Below are positions 1-9,258 of a DNA stretch of 64,000 nt, piece by piece. Each line of letters begins with the position of its first letter. Positions within the stretch are counted from its first letter, which is position 1. This stretch comes from Fusicatenibacter saccharivorans. GTDB lineage: Bacteria > Bacillota > Clostridia > Lachnospirales > Lachnospiraceae. The notes beneath the pieces were generated by a model that worked only from the letters and a program-made list of their open reading frames with translations, did not search any database and was not told the DNA's origin. The translations under genes and the position numbers were made by a program. The stretch spans positions 347,582 to 411,581 of the forward strand of contig NZ_JADNOP010000001.1 of the NCBI RefSeq assembly GCF_015557635.1. Reading direction: 5' to 3'.

Positions 1-743
1 GAGTCCTCATGAAGGACGGTAGCTCCCATGTAGGAAAGCTCACGCAGCTCACGGTAGGTAATGGTGGAAATGACTTCCGGATCCTTGACGATACGCGGAT
101 CGGTTACCAGGAAACCGGAAACATCGGTCCAGTTCTCGTAGATGTCAGCGTGTACGGCCTTTGCCACGATGGAACCAGTGATATCGGATCCGCCGCGGGA
201 GAAGGTTTTTACGCTTCCGTCCGGTTTTGCGCCGTAGAATCCAGGAACGACTGCGTTATCCAGATCTTTTAAACGCTCGGAGAGCACTTCGTCAGTCTTG
301 TCTGCAAGGAAGTTTCCGTTCTCATCGAAGCAGATCACTTCTGCAGAATCAATATACGTATATCCCAGATAATTTGCCATCACGATACCGTTCAGGTACT
401 CTCCGCGGGATGCGGCGTAGTCCTCTCCGGCTGCTGCGGCAAAGTTTTCTGCGATTTTTTCAAATTCCGGGGAAAGATCCAGGCTGAGGTTCAGACCGTC
501 GATGATCTCCTGATATCTCGCTTTGATGTTCTGCAGTTTCTTCTTGAAATCTCTTCCAGCAACTGCAGTGCGATAGCAGTCATACAGCATATCGGTTACT
601 TTCGTATCAGCAGAATTTCGTTTTCCAGGAGCGGAAGGTACCACGTATCTTCTTCCCTCATCTGCGCGGATGATGTCTCCGACCTTCTTAAACTGCTCTG
701 CGCTCGCGAGGGAACTGCCGCCGAATTTTACTACTTTCTTCAT
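1..743 (-). CDS. lysC: Aspartate kinase (partial, C-terminus beyond window)
   Basis: Aspartate kinase phosphorylates L-aspartate, the first step towards lysine, threonine and methionine, in the cytoplasm. Reading leftward from the ATG at 743, the protein starts MKKVVKFGGSSLASAEQF, with the KFGGSS nucleotide/aspartate motif of the amino acid kinase fold. About 247 residues are visible, up to the RELRELSYMGATVLHE segment typical of the family. The rest of the kinase domain and the ACT domains lie outside the window. A GGAGAG ribosome site precedes the ATG, and a promoter lies about 90 bases upstream. Homoserine dehydrogenase of the same pathway lies at the opposite end of the window, so the two are not adjacent here. 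Confidence 0.93.
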   Translation of the reverse strand, partial: MKKVVKFGGSSLASAEQFKKVGDIIRADEGRRYVVPSAPGKRNSADTKVTDMLYDCYRTAVAGRDFKKKLQNIKARYQEIIDGLNLSLDLSPEFEKIAENFAAAAGEDYAASRGEYLNGIVMANYLGYTYIDSAEVICFDENGNFLADKTDEVLSERLKDLDNAVVPGFYGAKPDGSVKTFSRGGSDITGSIVAKAVHADIYENWTDVSGFLVTDPRIVKDPEVISTITYRELRELSYMGATVLHED

Positions 744-831
744 AATAATCTCTCCTTGCGTTCTTTTCGGATATCTTTCGAAATCTCGTTTTTCAGCCCG
801 TCACTTTAACGTTAGAAAGCTGTTACGTACT

Positions 832-860
832 AGATTAGAACAAAATCCCGTATGCGTCAA
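832..860 (-). promoter_or_regulatory. Promoter of lysC
   Basis: On the minus strand a TTGACG -35 box (855-860) and a TAATCT -10 box (832-837) are 17 bases apart. The predicted transcript has a leader of about 80 bases before lysC. That is too short for a full lysine riboswitch, and no riboswitch core was recognised. Confidence 0.55.
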
Positions 861-877
861 GAACTTTTTGGGCTGAT

Positions 878-2197
878 TTATTCATTCCACAGATAAATTT
901 CCGGTTTTTTCTCCATTTCATAGGAGAATGTCTCTCCAAGCCCGTAAACTGCCTGGCTTAATACGTACTCGCCGTTGTTTGCATAGATTTCGATCATATT
1001 CGGATCCACGAAAATCTCAAGAAGATCGCCCTCTTTTAACTGCGGCGTCTCGGCATGAAGCCATCCTTTTGCACCGGATGGATAGACATCCGTGCGGTCT
1101 GCGCAGACTTTTCCGCTCTGCCGCCAGATCTTATAGCCGCCGATTTCCAGGCTCTCACCCTCTTTTAATTCGGCGCGGATCATGGCACACTCTCCGCATG
1201 CCGAAACGAGGGAATCCGTCTTTTTGCAGAATCCGTCGCGGATGGCAGGCAGAACACGGAAGTAAATATGATCGTTCTGTACATCCACCACACGCGGCAG
1301 GCAGAACATGCCTTGCCATATACCATCTACCGGTTCCGGCATCCGAAGCCATGCGATGGAAATCCGGTTTCCGTCCGCATCCGTCATGGTCTGCGGTGCA
1401 TAGAGGTCACCGCCGCAGTCCAGAAGCTGCCAGTTCTCCGGAAATTTCATTGTGCAGGTTTTTTCATCAAACTCAGGCAGCATACAGATCGCCCGATCCG
1501 CATAGCCGTCGGGGTCCTCGATCAGTTCCATCGGGGAGAATACAAAGACGCTGCGTCCGTTTACGTTAAAGAGATCCGGGCACTCCCACATCCAGCCGAG
1601 CTTCTGTTTCGTCGTCGCCTGTCCGGCCAGATGCCAGTGGGAAAGATCCTCACTCTTATAGAATAATGCCTCGCCCTTGTGATCCTTCGTCGTGCTTCCA
1701 AGCACCATATACCATGCGTCGCTTCCCTTCCAGACTTTCGGGTCACGCGTGTGCGTATTGTCGCCGATTTCCGGATCGGTGAGTGCCGGGATAACAACCT
1801 CCTTATCCCCGAAGACATCAAAATGCATACCGTCCTTCGAAGTAAGGTGAAGCTGCGCCGAGGTAAAATCCTGATCAAGGCACTGATGAATATCCTTCGG
1901 ATTTACCTGATTATAGTGAACACCCGTGTAAAAGAGATGCATCACGCCGTTCTCTTCTACTGCGCTTCCGGAAAAGCAGCCGTTCTGGTCCTCGGAAAGA
2001 CTCGGGAACAGGGCAACGCCGACATGCTCCCAGTGAATCAGATCCGGACTCACCGCATGGCCCCAGTGCATGGTGCCCCAGCGCGGCGCGTACGGAAAAT
2101 GCTGATAAAAAAGATGATACTGTCCCTTATAATAAATCATGCCGTTCGGGTCATTCACCCAGTTGCCCGGCGCTTTTACGTGTAATCTGTTTTTCAT
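878..2197 (-). CDS. Glycoside hydrolase family 32 (beta-fructofuranosidase / sucrose-6-phosphate hydrolase type)
   Basis: Predicted to cleave beta-fructosyl bonds in sucrose or fructo-oligosaccharides. All three catalytic positions of GH32 are visible: the nucleophile Asp16 in WVNDPNG, the transition-state Asp152 in RDP, and the acid/base Glu205 in ECPD. The five-bladed propeller is followed by a short beta-sandwich ending EMEKKPEIYLWNE. The length of 439 residues suits an intracellular enzyme, and no signal peptide is seen. The ATG at 2197 is preferred over an in-frame start 66 bases upstream because an AAAGGA site lies about 11 bases before it and homology begins at once. It is the last gene of the sugar ABC operon, 117 bases after the permease. 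Intracellular position suggests imported oligosaccharide as substrate. Exact sugar unknown. Confidence 0.92.
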   Translation of the reverse strand: MKNRLHVKAPGNWVNDPNGMIYYKGQYHLFYQHFPYAPRWGTMHWGHAVSPDLIHWEHVGVALFPSLSEDQNGCFSGSAVEENGVMHLFYTGVHYNQVNPKDIHQCLDQDFTSAQLHLTSKDGMHFDVFGDKEVVIPALTDPEIGDNTHTRDPKVWKGSDAWYMVLGSTTKDHKGEALFYKSEDLSHWHLAGQATTKQKLGWMWECPDLFNVNGRSVFVFSPMELIEDPDGYADRAICMLPEFDEKTCTMKFPENWQLLDCGGDLYAPQTMTDADGNRISIAWLRMPEPVDGIWQGMFCLPRVVDVQNDHIYFRVLPAIRDGFCKKTDSLVSACGECAMIRAELKEGESLEIGGYKIWRQSGKVCADRTDVYPSGAKGWLHAETPQLKEGDLLEIFVDPNMIEIYANNGEYVLSQAVYGLGETFSYEMEKKPEIYLWNE

Positions 2198-2314
2198 GTG
2201 TTTGATTTCCTTTCTGTCTCTTTCTTGTTGTCTCTGATAAGAAAAGCCGGAAAAAGAAAGCATTTTTAATTCCGCCCTCCTTTGCCCGGCTTGTTCTTGA
2301 TTTCTATGATTTAC

Positions 2315-3175
2315 TTATTTGACTGCTCCGGCTACGACACCGTTGATGATCTGTTTCTGCAGTGCCACGTACAGAATCAGGATCGGGATGACGCAGAGCA
2401 GAAGACCTGCCATGATGGTTCCGTAATCTGCGGAGTAAGTTCCGTAGAAGCTGTAGGTGGAAAGCGGCAGAGTCAGCAGCTTTTTGTCGGTCAGCACCAG
2501 GGACGGCAGCAGGAAGTCATTCCAGAATGCCATCGCATTCATGATTACCATGGTGGAAATGATCGGCTTTAACAGCGGGAACACGATGCGGAAGAAGGTC
2601 TGGGTGTGGGTACAGCCGTCGATGTAAGCGGCCTCCTCCAGCGCCAGCGGGATACTTCCGCGGATGAATCCGTGGAACATGAACACGGACATCGCCATGG
2701 AAAATCCGGTGTGCATGAAGATCAGGGTCAGTCTGTGGTTCAGAATGTTTAAGGTTCCGCCGTATACACTGACAAGCGGGATCATGATTGCCTGGAATGG
2801 AATGATCATGGATGCAACCATCAGTGCAAAGATGATATTGGAAAATACGTTGACATTACGCACGATGTAGTAAGCCAGCATAGCTGCGAGTACCGTAACC
2901 AGTACGGTTGCTGTTACGGTTACAACCAGAGAGTTCTTGAAGGCATTCAGGAAGTTCATCTGATTGAATGCTTTTACAAAGTTGTCAAACGAAAGACCTT
3001 TGATGGTAAACAGCCAGGAGAACGGGCTCTTGATGATATCACGTTTCTGTTTTAAGGAGTTGATGATAACCATGACAAACGGGAACATGAACGCACAGAA
3101 AACGATGATCATAAGGAGCATAGCCAGCGCGTCAGTTACTTTTTTCTTTGTTCCGCCAATTTTCTTCTGATTCAT
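2315..3175 (-). CDS. Sugar ABC transporter permease, MalG/CUT1 type
   Basis: Integral membrane subunit of a carbohydrate ABC importer. The 286-residue protein has about six hydrophobic segments, starting around residues 15-38, and the cytoplasmic EAA loop EEAAYIDGCTHTQTFFRIV that contacts the ATPase. The start ATG overlaps the stop of the preceding permease by one base (TAATG), so the two are translationally coupled. With the second permease and the binding lipoprotein it forms a CUT1 importer. No ATPase gene is present in the locus, so a shared MsmK-type ATPase encoded elsewhere is inferred. Context with GH32 suggests fructo-oligosaccharide or sucrose uptake. Confidence 0.92.
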   Translation of the reverse strand: MNQKKIGGTKKKVTDALAMLLMIIVFCAFMFPFVMVIINSLKQKRDIIKSPFSWLFTIKGLSFDNFVKAFNQMNFLNAFKNSLVVTVTATVLVTVLAAMLAYYIVRNVNVFSNIIFALMVASMIIPFQAIMIPLVSVYGGTLNILNHRLTLIFMHTGFSMAMSVFMFHGFIRGSIPLALEEAAYIDGCTHTQTFFRIVFPLLKPIISTMVIMNAMAFWNDFLLPSLVLTDKKLLTLPLSTYSFYGTYSADYGTIMAGLLLCVIPILILYVALQKQIINGVVAGAVK

Positions 3176-4047
3176 TATGCTTCAACCTCCCTCTTCTTGG
3201 TGGTGTATACCTGAATACCGCTGATGCAGGCTACAATGATAAACAGGATAAAGGCTTCTGCCTGGCCGACACCGAACTGTCTCGATGTGAATGCTTTCTC
3301 ATATACGTGCATGGCTGCCATCTCGGTGGTTCCGTACGGAGCACCGCCGGTTAAGGACAGGTTGACATCGTATACCATGAACGCACGGGACAGGGTCAGG
3401 AAGAGGCAGATAGTAACGGAGGACATCATCAGCGGAAGGATAATGTTTTTCATTTTTACCCAGCCGGATGCACCGTCGATGCTTGCCGCCTCGAGCACGT
3501 CCTCGGAAAGTCCCATAAAGCCGGCGACGTAGATCAGGATCATGTAGCCTGCCAGCTGCCATACTGAAACGAGCACCAGCGCTGCAAATGCTTTGTTCGG
3601 GGTAGAAAGCCAGGAAATTTCAAACAGGCTCCATCCTGTGGTCTCACCGATGCTGACGAAAACACGGGAGAATACGAACTGCCAGATGTATCCAAGTACG
3701 ATACCGCCGATCAGGTTCGGGGTGAAAAATCCGGCGCGGAAGAAGTTCTGACCTTTGATGCCGCGGGTCAGAATATAAGCCAGTAAAAAGGCGATCACAT
3801 TGACGAGAACAACAACCGCAATGACATATTTAAAGGTTAACAGCAGGGATTTCCAGAACTGCGCGTCGCGCATAACGGCTGCGAAGTTGGAAAGTCCTAC
3901 AAAGTTTTTCACGCTGGAAACACCGTTCCAGTCGGTTAAGGTCAGGTAAATACCGTAGATAAACGGTACCATGACGACTGCCAGGAAGCAGAACAGGCCC
4001 GGCAGCGCAAATACACAGAAATCTTTTCCCTTGTTGCTTGATTTCAT
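3175..4047 (-). CDS. Sugar ABC transporter permease, MalF/UgpA type
   Basis: First of two membrane subunits of the CUT1 importer. The 290-residue protein has an N-terminal membrane segment (FCVFALPGLFCFLAVVMVPF), five further hydrophobic stretches and the EAA loop LEAASIDGASGWVKMKNI. It follows the binding-protein gene by 27 bases and overlaps the next permease by one base. A GGAGG-type site precedes the ATG. It would form the translocation pore with its partner permease. Substrate is inferred from the GH32 enzyme in the same operon. Confidence 0.92.
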   Translation of the reverse strand: MKSSNKGKDFCVFALPGLFCFLAVVMVPFIYGIYLTLTDWNGVSSVKNFVGLSNFAAVMRDAQFWKSLLLTFKYVIAVVVLVNVIAFLLAYILTRGIKGQNFFRAGFFTPNLIGGIVLGYIWQFVFSRVFVSIGETTGWSLFEISWLSTPNKAFAALVLVSVWQLAGYMILIYVAGFMGLSEDVLEAASIDGASGWVKMKNIILPLMMSSVTICLFLTLSRAFMVYDVNLSLTGGAPYGTTEMAAMHVYEKAFTSRQFGVGQAEAFILFIIVACISGIQVYTTKKREVEA

Positions 4048-4074
4048 TTTCGTTCCTCCTTCATATCCTCCGGC

Positions 4075-5448
4075 TTACTGCTCATCCCAGTATGCCTGGA
4101 TGGAATCTATCAGTTCCTCGCGGTCACTTCTTCCGGCCAGATATTTCTGCATTGCCGCACCAAGGACAGACCAGTGATCGTTCGGCACGATCGCAGATGC
4201 GTTGAATGCTCCGCCGTTCTGTACTTTTTCGTAAATGTCGCGGCTTAACGGATCGCTTGGCTCGTTCGGGTTGTTTTTAAACGGAGGGATCAGGCTGCAG
4301 GTCTTTACAACCATCTGCTGTCCGATCTCACTGTAAACCAGCCAGTTCAGGAACTCTTTTGCTGCTGCTTTCTGCTCGTCGGTAGCCACGATATCATCCA
4401 GCATGATCTGTTTGGACGGGGATGCCTGGATTTTGCTGTTGACGAAGTCGTCCGGATCATTGTTCAGGAAGTATGGAAGGAAACCGTACTCGTCGGTCGT
4501 CTCGGCTCCTGCCTCCTCAAGGTTCGGCCATGCCCAGTTTCCGTTGAACCAGAAAGCGGTTTTTCCGTCTGCCAGGTCAATTGCCATCTCATCGTAATCT
4601 GCGCCGAGTGGATCGCCCTTTGCTACGTTGTACTCTTTTAACAGGTCAAAGGTATTCAGGAACTCGTTCATGCGGGTGTAGTCCGGCAGATATAAGGTTC
4701 CGTCCTTCAGCTCGTTGATGACTTCTGCTGCACCGTCGGAGGTTCCGTTGTATGTCTCGTAGATGTACTGCAGCTGGTGTGCTCCAAGGGACCAGTCTTC
4801 TTTTGCCATGGAGATCGGATTCTTCATTCCGTTGTCCCGCAGGCTCTGGAGAAGTGCTGCGAAATCGTCCTGGGTTTTGATATCGGATGGATCGAACTCG
4901 GTACCTAAGGTATCTTCAATCACGCTCTTGTTGTAGATAATACCGCGGCCCTCGATACAAAGCGGGAAGCTGTAAACCTTTCCGTTGATTTTGGTCAGGT
5001 ACTCTTCTGCCTCGCCGGTCCATGCTTCATTGCTTAAGTCGGCTGCTTTTTCTTCTGCCAGTGCAATGACATCGGTCGTATCCAGAATGGAAAGTGTCGG
5101 CGGGTTTCCGGAGTTGTAGAGGCTGACTACTTTGGTATAAGGAGAATCGCCGTCCGTTACCGGCATGATCTCAATATGTACGCCTGCTTTCTCCTCGAAC
5201 ACTTTTGCAATCTCTTCCAGTGCTGTCTGGATTTCTGCTTTTGTGTTCATGATGACGATACTCGTTCCGGAAAGCGACGTATCGTACTGGAAGGTATCGG
5301 TGGTCATGTCGATCGGCACTTCTTCTTTTACTGCGTTCGGGTCATCCGGATCGCTTGCGAAGCCGAAGGTGCATCCGGTCAGTGCAGAAGTAAGAAGCAC
5401 GCCAGACATTCCAAGAGCTGCCGCCCTGGCACTAAATTTCTTTCTCAT
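4075..5448 (-). CDS. Sugar-binding lipoprotein of ABC importer (extracellular solute-binding protein family 1)
   Basis: Captures the sugar outside the cell and delivers it to the permeases. The first 26 residues form a lipoprotein signal with lipobox LTGC (lipidated Cys26), followed by an acidic linker and a two-lobed binding-protein fold of about 430 residues. The ATG at 5448 is chosen over a GTG three bases upstream. AGGAGG at 5455-5460 lies six bases before this ATG. It is the promoter-proximal gene of the operon: binding protein, MalF-type, MalG-type, GH32. A strong promoter and a LacI-type operator lie immediately upstream, so expression should be induced by the sugar through the divergent regulator. 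Confidence 0.92.
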   Translation of the reverse strand: MRKKFSARAAALGMSGVLLTSALTGCTFGFASDPDDPNAVKEEVPIDMTTDTFQYDTSLSGTSIVIMNTKAEIQTALEEIAKVFEEKAGVHIEIMPVTDGDSPYTKVVSLYNSGNPPTLSILDTTDVIALAEEKAADLSNEAWTGEAEEYLTKINGKVYSFPLCIEGRGIIYNKSVIEDTLGTEFDPSDIKTQDDFAALLQSLRDNGMKNPISMAKEDWSLGAHQLQYIYETYNGTSDGAAEVINELKDGTLYLPDYTRMNEFLNTFDLLKEYNVAKGDPLGADYDEMAIDLADGKTAFWFNGNWAWPNLEEAGAETTDEYGFLPYFLNNDPDDFVNSKIQASPSKQIMLDDIVATDEQKAAAKEFLNWLVYSEIGQQMVVKTCSLIPPFKNNPNEPSDPLSRDIYEKVQNGGAFNASAIVPNDHWSVLGAAMQKYLAGRSDREELIDSIQAYWDEQ

Positions 5449-5500
5449 CACAATTCCTCCTGTTATCTCTGGACAGCTGGTCCTGTCCTTCGTTTTGTGT

Positions 5501-5520
5501 AACCGGTCAAGTAACCGGTT
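5501..5520. promoter_or_regulatory. LacI-type operator 1
   Basis: Two AACCGGTY half-elements separated by four bases (AACCGGTC-AAGT-AACCGGTT); the right part is a perfect palindrome GTAACCGGTTAC at 5511-5522. The site lies just downstream of the predicted start point of the sugar operon, a position suited to repression. The same 20-base design recurs in opposite orientation at 5628-5647. Confidence 0.75.
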
Positions 5521-5535
5521 ACTTTCATTGTCTTT

Positions 5536-5564
5536 ATCATAGCATTGACAGTGGGTTTCGTCAA
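5536..5564 (-). promoter_or_regulatory. Promoter of the sugar ABC/GH32 operon
   Basis: TTGACG (5559-5564) and TATGAT (5536-5541) on the minus strand with 17 bases between. The predicted start near 5529 puts operator 1 at about +10 to +30. Confidence 0.75.
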
Positions 5565-5627
5565 TATTTTCTTTACTTTTCGTGATTTTCCATAATTTTG
5601 TTTTTGGCTTTTGTGGAACTTTTACAA

Positions 5628-5647
5628 AACCGGTTACTTAACCGATT
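5628..5647. promoter_or_regulatory. LacI-type operator 2
   Basis: AACCGGTT-ACTT-AACCGATT, a near copy of operator 1 in the opposite orientation (ACTT core against AAGT). It lies just upstream of the -35 box of the regulator gene. The centres of the two operators are about 127 bases apart, compatible with looping or autoregulation. Confidence 0.7.
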
Positions 5648-5652
5648 CCCGC

Positions 5653-5681
5653 TTGTTCCGGCGGGCGAGAAATGTTATACT
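5653..5681 (+). promoter_or_regulatory. Promoter of the LacI-family regulator
   Basis: TTGTTC (5653-5658) and TATACT (5676-5681) spaced by 17 bases, followed by an untranslated leader of about 70 bases to the ATG at 5761. Confidence 0.6.
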
Positions 5682-5760
5682 ATCTTCATATATTATTTGT
5701 TTTTTTCTGAAAGCTTACATGATTCACGCAACACTTTTGAAGGGAAGGACACTTGAACTT

Positions 5761-6789
5761 ATGGCACGAAAAAAAAATGTAACCTTTAATGATATTGCAC
5801 AGTACACGCATTTTTCCAAAACAACCATTTCCCGGTATTTCAACAACCCGGATTCCCTGACACCGGAAAATCAGCAGATCATTTCCGATGCACTGGATAA
5901 ACTGAACTATAAAGAAAACAAAGTGGCAAAAATTCTCGCGAACGGACAGACCGAATTTGTCGGCGTCCTGATCCCGAGTCTCTCCATGAACTACTATTCC
6001 GAGATGCTGAATCAGATTCTTGCTTCTTATGAGAAATATGGCTATAAATTCCTCGTCTTCGCCGGAAACGGCCACGACGAGACGGAGCACCGCTACATTC
6101 AGGAGCTGATGTCGTACAAAATCGAGGGCCTCATCGTCCTCTCCCATACACTCTCCTCCCGCGAACTCTCCGATCTGCAGATCCCGGTCGTTGCAATTGA
6201 GCGCGAAGACCAGTTCGTCAGCAGTGTCAATACAGACAACTACCTCGGCGCGTACGAAGCGACTTCGCTTCTGATTCATAACCACTGTGATGTCCTGATT
6301 CATCTGAACTCACCGACCAAAGAAAATGTTCCTGCCTACCGCCGTCTCGCCGGTTTCCAGGATGCCTGTATAAAGGCCGGTGTACCGCACAAGGTTATCA
6401 TTCGGGATTTTGGACTCTCCTATCAGGAAGCCGCAGCACCGCTGCAGGAAATCTTTGACAACATCGAACAAAAATATGCCGGTCAGAAAAAGGGCATCTT
6501 CCTCTCCAACGATGATCATGCCAATATTCTTTTAAATCTTCTGATCCGCAAGTACCATACCCTGCCGAACGATTACGAACTCATCGGCTTCGACGGTGCG
6601 CCGATTTCCGAGCAGGCTATCTATCCGATCAGCACTGTCGGCCAGCAGATTGACCAGATTGCAGACGAGGCTGTTTCCCTTCTGGTCTCCCAGATGCAGG
6701 AACGGAAAAAACGCCACCCGGTGCCGCTTGCCGAGCCGGTTCACAAGACCGTTCCGCCGCTTCTGATCCGGCGTCAGACGACCACTTGA
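5761..6789 (+). CDS. LacI/GalR-family transcriptional regulator of the fructan/sucrose locus
   Basis: A 342-residue repressor-type protein. Residues 1-55 form the LacI helix-turn-helix (MARKKNVTFNDIAQYTHFSK, then TTISRYFNNPDSLTPEN), and residues 60-340 form a periplasmic-binding-like sensor domain. The ATG at 5761 begins exactly at the canonical LacI N-terminus and has a GGAAGGA site about 11 bases upstream, so the 50 residues of in-frame sequence upstream are not coding. It is divergent from the ABC/GH32 operon and flanked by two matching operators, which argues that it controls that operon and itself. The effector is probably a sugar or sugar phosphate of the pathway. Confidence 0.93.
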   Translation: MARKKNVTFNDIAQYTHFSKTTISRYFNNPDSLTPENQQIISDALDKLNYKENKVAKILANGQTEFVGVLIPSLSMNYYSEMLNQILASYEKYGYKFLVFAGNGHDETEHRYIQELMSYKIEGLIVLSHTLSSRELSDLQIPVVAIEREDQFVSSVNTDNYLGAYEATSLLIHNHCDVLIHLNSPTKENVPAYRRLAGFQDACIKAGVPHKVIIRDFGLSYQEAAAPLQEIFDNIEQKYAGQKKGIFLSNDDHANILLNLLIRKYHTLPNDYELIGFDGAPISEQAIYPISTVGQQIDQIADEAVSLLVSQMQERKKRHPVPLAEPVHKTVPPLLIRRQTTT

Positions 6790-6828
6790 TTTTAAAAGCA
6801 GATTTCTATCATAAAAATGTTTTTATCA

Positions 6829-6886
6829 AAAAAGTGTCATCCACCTGCGGGCTGTGTGCCCTGCAGCTTGTGGATGACACTTTTCT
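6829..6886. terminator. Bidirectional terminator between lacI-type gene and araD
   Basis: A 15-base-pair stem (6830-6844 with 6870-6884) with A-rich and T-rich flanks on both sides serves the convergent lacI-type gene and araD. Confidence 0.85.
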
Positions 6887-6903
6887 TATCTTCTTACTCT
6901 TTT

Positions 6904-7599
6904 TTAGTTCTGTCCGTAATAAGCATTTGCACCATGCTTACGGTAATAGTGTTTATCCTGCAGCTCCTGCGGTGCCGGCTGGATTCTCGGGTTGATGGTC
7001 TCGGCACGGTATGCCATTTTGGCAACCTCTTCGAGGACAACAGCATTGTGAACAGCCTCATGCGCATCTTTGCCCCAGGTGAACGGTCCGTGGTTCTTGC
7101 AAAGAACGGCCGGAACGGCTTTTACATCTTTTCCCATCCGTTTGAACTCATTGACGATCAGATGGCCGGTGTTTTCCTCGTATGCCTCGTCAATCTCTTC
7201 TTTTGTCAGGCAGCGCAGGCACGGTACTTCACCGTAGATGTAGTCTGCATGGGTTGTTCCGTAGCACGGAATGCTTCTTCCCGCCTGTGCCCAGCTTGTC
7301 GCATAGGAGGAATGGGTGTGAACAATGCCGCCGATCTCCGGAAATGCTTTGTACAGCTCCAGATGGGTCGGGGTGTCAGAAGACGGACGGTAGCGTCCTT
7401 CTACTTTGTTTCCGTTCAGATCCATGACAACCATATCGTCCGGTGTCAGCAGGTCGTAATCCACGCCGCTTGGTTTGATGACGAACAGACCGCTTTCCCG
7501 GTCAATCTCGCTGACATTTCCCCAGGTAAAGGTAACCAGTCCGTATTTTGGAAGAAGCATGTTGGCTTCGTATACTCTTTTTTTCAGTTCTTCTAACAT
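6904..7599 (-). CDS. araD: L-ribulose-5-phosphate 4-epimerase
   Basis: Converts L-ribulose 5-phosphate to D-xylulose 5-phosphate, the last step of L-arabinose entry into the pentose phosphate pathway. The 231-residue protein matches the class II aldolase/epimerase family over its length: the early TWGNVS motif, substrate loop [10 protein letters not shown], the zinc-binding HTH at residues 94-96 in [13 protein letters not shown], and the [10 protein letters not shown] segment with the third histidine. It is the last gene of an araR-kinase-araD operon, 34 bases after the kinase, and ends at a strong terminator. Confidence 0.95.
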   Translation of the reverse strand: MLEELKKRVYEANMLLPKYGLVTFTWGNVSEIDRESGLFVIKPSGVDYDLLTPDDMVVMDLNGNKVEGRYRPSSDTPTHLELYKAFPEIGGIVHTHSSYATSWAQAGRSIPCYGTTHADYIYGEVPCLRCLTKEEIDEAYEENTGHLIVNEFKRMGKDVKAVPAVLCKNHGPFTWGKDAHEAVHNAVVLEEVAKMAYRAETINPRIQPAPQELQDKHYYRKHGANAYYGQN

Positions 7600-7633
7600 T
7601 GTGTTGTCCTTTCTGTCTTTCCCAAACGATGGT

Positions 7634-9232
7634 TCATTTTAAGCTCTCTACTGCTGCACGCTCAATCGGCAGGCCTTTTTTGTAGCGCTCGGTGAATACT
7701 TCAAATCCAGCGACGTCTGCCGGGTCCGGATCCATCTTGGTTCCGGCATTTCCTGCGAAGACTTTTGCATCGAGGTAATCCTCGAGTGTTTCATTCTCTT
7801 CTTTGTTGATCATATAAGAAGCCAGCAGTGCGATGCCCCAGGCTCCGCCCTCTCCTGCTGTCTCCATGACGGAAACCGGTGCGTCGATGGCACCTGCGAG
7901 GATCTTCTGGCCGACACCTTTTGTCTTGAAGAGACCGCCGTGGCCGAGAATCTGGTCGACCTGCACATGCTCCTCTTTCATCAGGATATCAAGGCCGACT
8001 TTCAAGGCGCCAAGGGAAGTAAACAGGTTGACTCTCATAAAGTTTGCCAGATTGAATTTCGCATCCGGAGTACGTGCGAAGACAGGACGGCCCTCGTTGA
8101 AGCCGGTTACGTGCTCGCCGGAGAAGTAGTTGTAGGCAAGGAGTCCGCCGCAGTCTGCGTCGCCCTCCAGGGCTTTGTTGTACAGCTTGCCGAACAGATC
8201 ATTCGTGCTGATTTCCATGCCGAAGGTCTGCGCAAATTCACGGAAGAGATTGACCCATGCATTCAGATCAGAAGTACAGTTCTGGCAGTGCACCATGGCA
8301 ACCGGATGACCGGACGGGGTTGTTACCATATCGATCTCCGGGTATACTTTGGAAAGGTTCTTCTCCAGAACGATCATAGCAAAAACGGAAGTTCCGGCAG
8401 ACACGTTTCCGGTTCTGACGCGGACGCTGTTTGTTGCTGCCATACCTGTTCCGGCATCTCCCTCCGGCGGGCAGAGCGGAATGCCTGCTTCCAGATTTCC
8501 GGACATGTCGAGAAGTGCGGCACCTTCTTTTGTCAGAACACCGGCATTGTCACCTGCGGTCAGAACGTGCGGCAGAACATCGAGTGCTTTCCATGAATAT
8601 GCTTTGTCTGCGACTGCCTCGTCAAATTTGGCGATCATGTCGGCAAAGTAAGTGTTGGTTTCAGAATCGATTGGAAAGATTCCAGATGCCTCGCCGACAC
8701 CAACGACACGCTCGCCGGTCATTTTCCACTGAATGTATCCGGCAAGGGTTGTCACGTAGTCGATATCTGCCACATGCGGCTCACCGTTTAAGATTGCCTG
8801 ATACAGATGGGCGATAGTCCATCTCTGCGGGATGTGGAATCCGAAAAGATCGGTCAGCTTCTCGCTTGCTTCTTCTGTGATATTGTTTCTCCAGGTGCGG
8901 AACGGCACGAGGAGGTTTCCTGCTTTGTCAAATGCCATATAGCCGTGCATCATGGCACTGAAGCCGATGGCTCCGACGCGGGTCAGGGTGATGTCGTATT
9001 TTTCTTTAACATCAGCTGCCATTTTGGTATAGGCATCCTGCAGGCCCGTCCAGATGTCCTCGAGGGTGTAGGTCCACACGCCGTTGTCGTAGCGGTTTTC
9101 CCACTCGTGATCTCCGGATGCGATCGGGGCGTTGTCTGCGCCGATCAGGACGGCTTTGATTCTGGTTGAGCCGAGCTCAATACCAAGTGCTGTTTTCTGT
9201 TCGAGGATTGCTGTTTTTGCATCCATTCCCAT
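7634..9232 (-). CDS. FGGY-family carbohydrate kinase, probable L-ribulokinase
   Basis: A 532-residue sugar kinase of the FGGY/actin-like fold. The N-terminal ATPase motif [15 protein letters not shown] (residues 17-31) and the C-terminal FGGY-type segment [19 protein letters not shown] are visible. Its position between AraR and AraD makes ribulose the likely substrate, giving ribulose 5-phosphate for AraD. The sequence does not resemble classical E. coli AraB closely to my eye, so it may be the non-orthologous clostridial form; xylulose is the alternative. The ATG at 9232 is supported by GGGAGG eight bases upstream. No isomerase (araA) gene lies in this cluster, so the isomerase must be encoded elsewhere. 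Confidence 0.85.
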   Translation of the reverse strand: MGMDAKTAILEQKTALGIELGSTRIKAVLIGADNAPIASGDHEWENRYDNGVWTYTLEDIWTGLQDAYTKMAADVKEKYDITLTRVGAIGFSAMMHGYMAFDKAGNLLVPFRTWRNNITEEASEKLTDLFGFHIPQRWTIAHLYQAILNGEPHVADIDYVTTLAGYIQWKMTGERVVGVGEASGIFPIDSETNTYFADMIAKFDEAVADKAYSWKALDVLPHVLTAGDNAGVLTKEGAALLDMSGNLEAGIPLCPPEGDAGTGMAATNSVRVRTGNVSAGTSVFAMIVLEKNLSKVYPEIDMVTTPSGHPVAMVHCQNCTSDLNAWVNLFREFAQTFGMEISTNDLFGKLYNKALEGDADCGGLLAYNYFSGEHVTGFNEGRPVFARTPDAKFNLANFMRVNLFTSLGALKVGLDILMKEEHVQVDQILGHGGLFKTKGVGQKILAGAIDAPVSVMETAGEGGAWGIALLASYMINKEENETLEDYLDAKVFAGNAGTKMDPDPADVAGFEVFTERYKKGLPIERAAVESLK

Positions 9233-9258
9233 TGTTTTTTCCTCCCTTGGGTTCTTTT

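Noticed and set aside
744-877. Lysine riboswitch upstream of aspartate kinase
   Set aside because: The predicted leader is only about 80 bases and lacks the known five-stem core.
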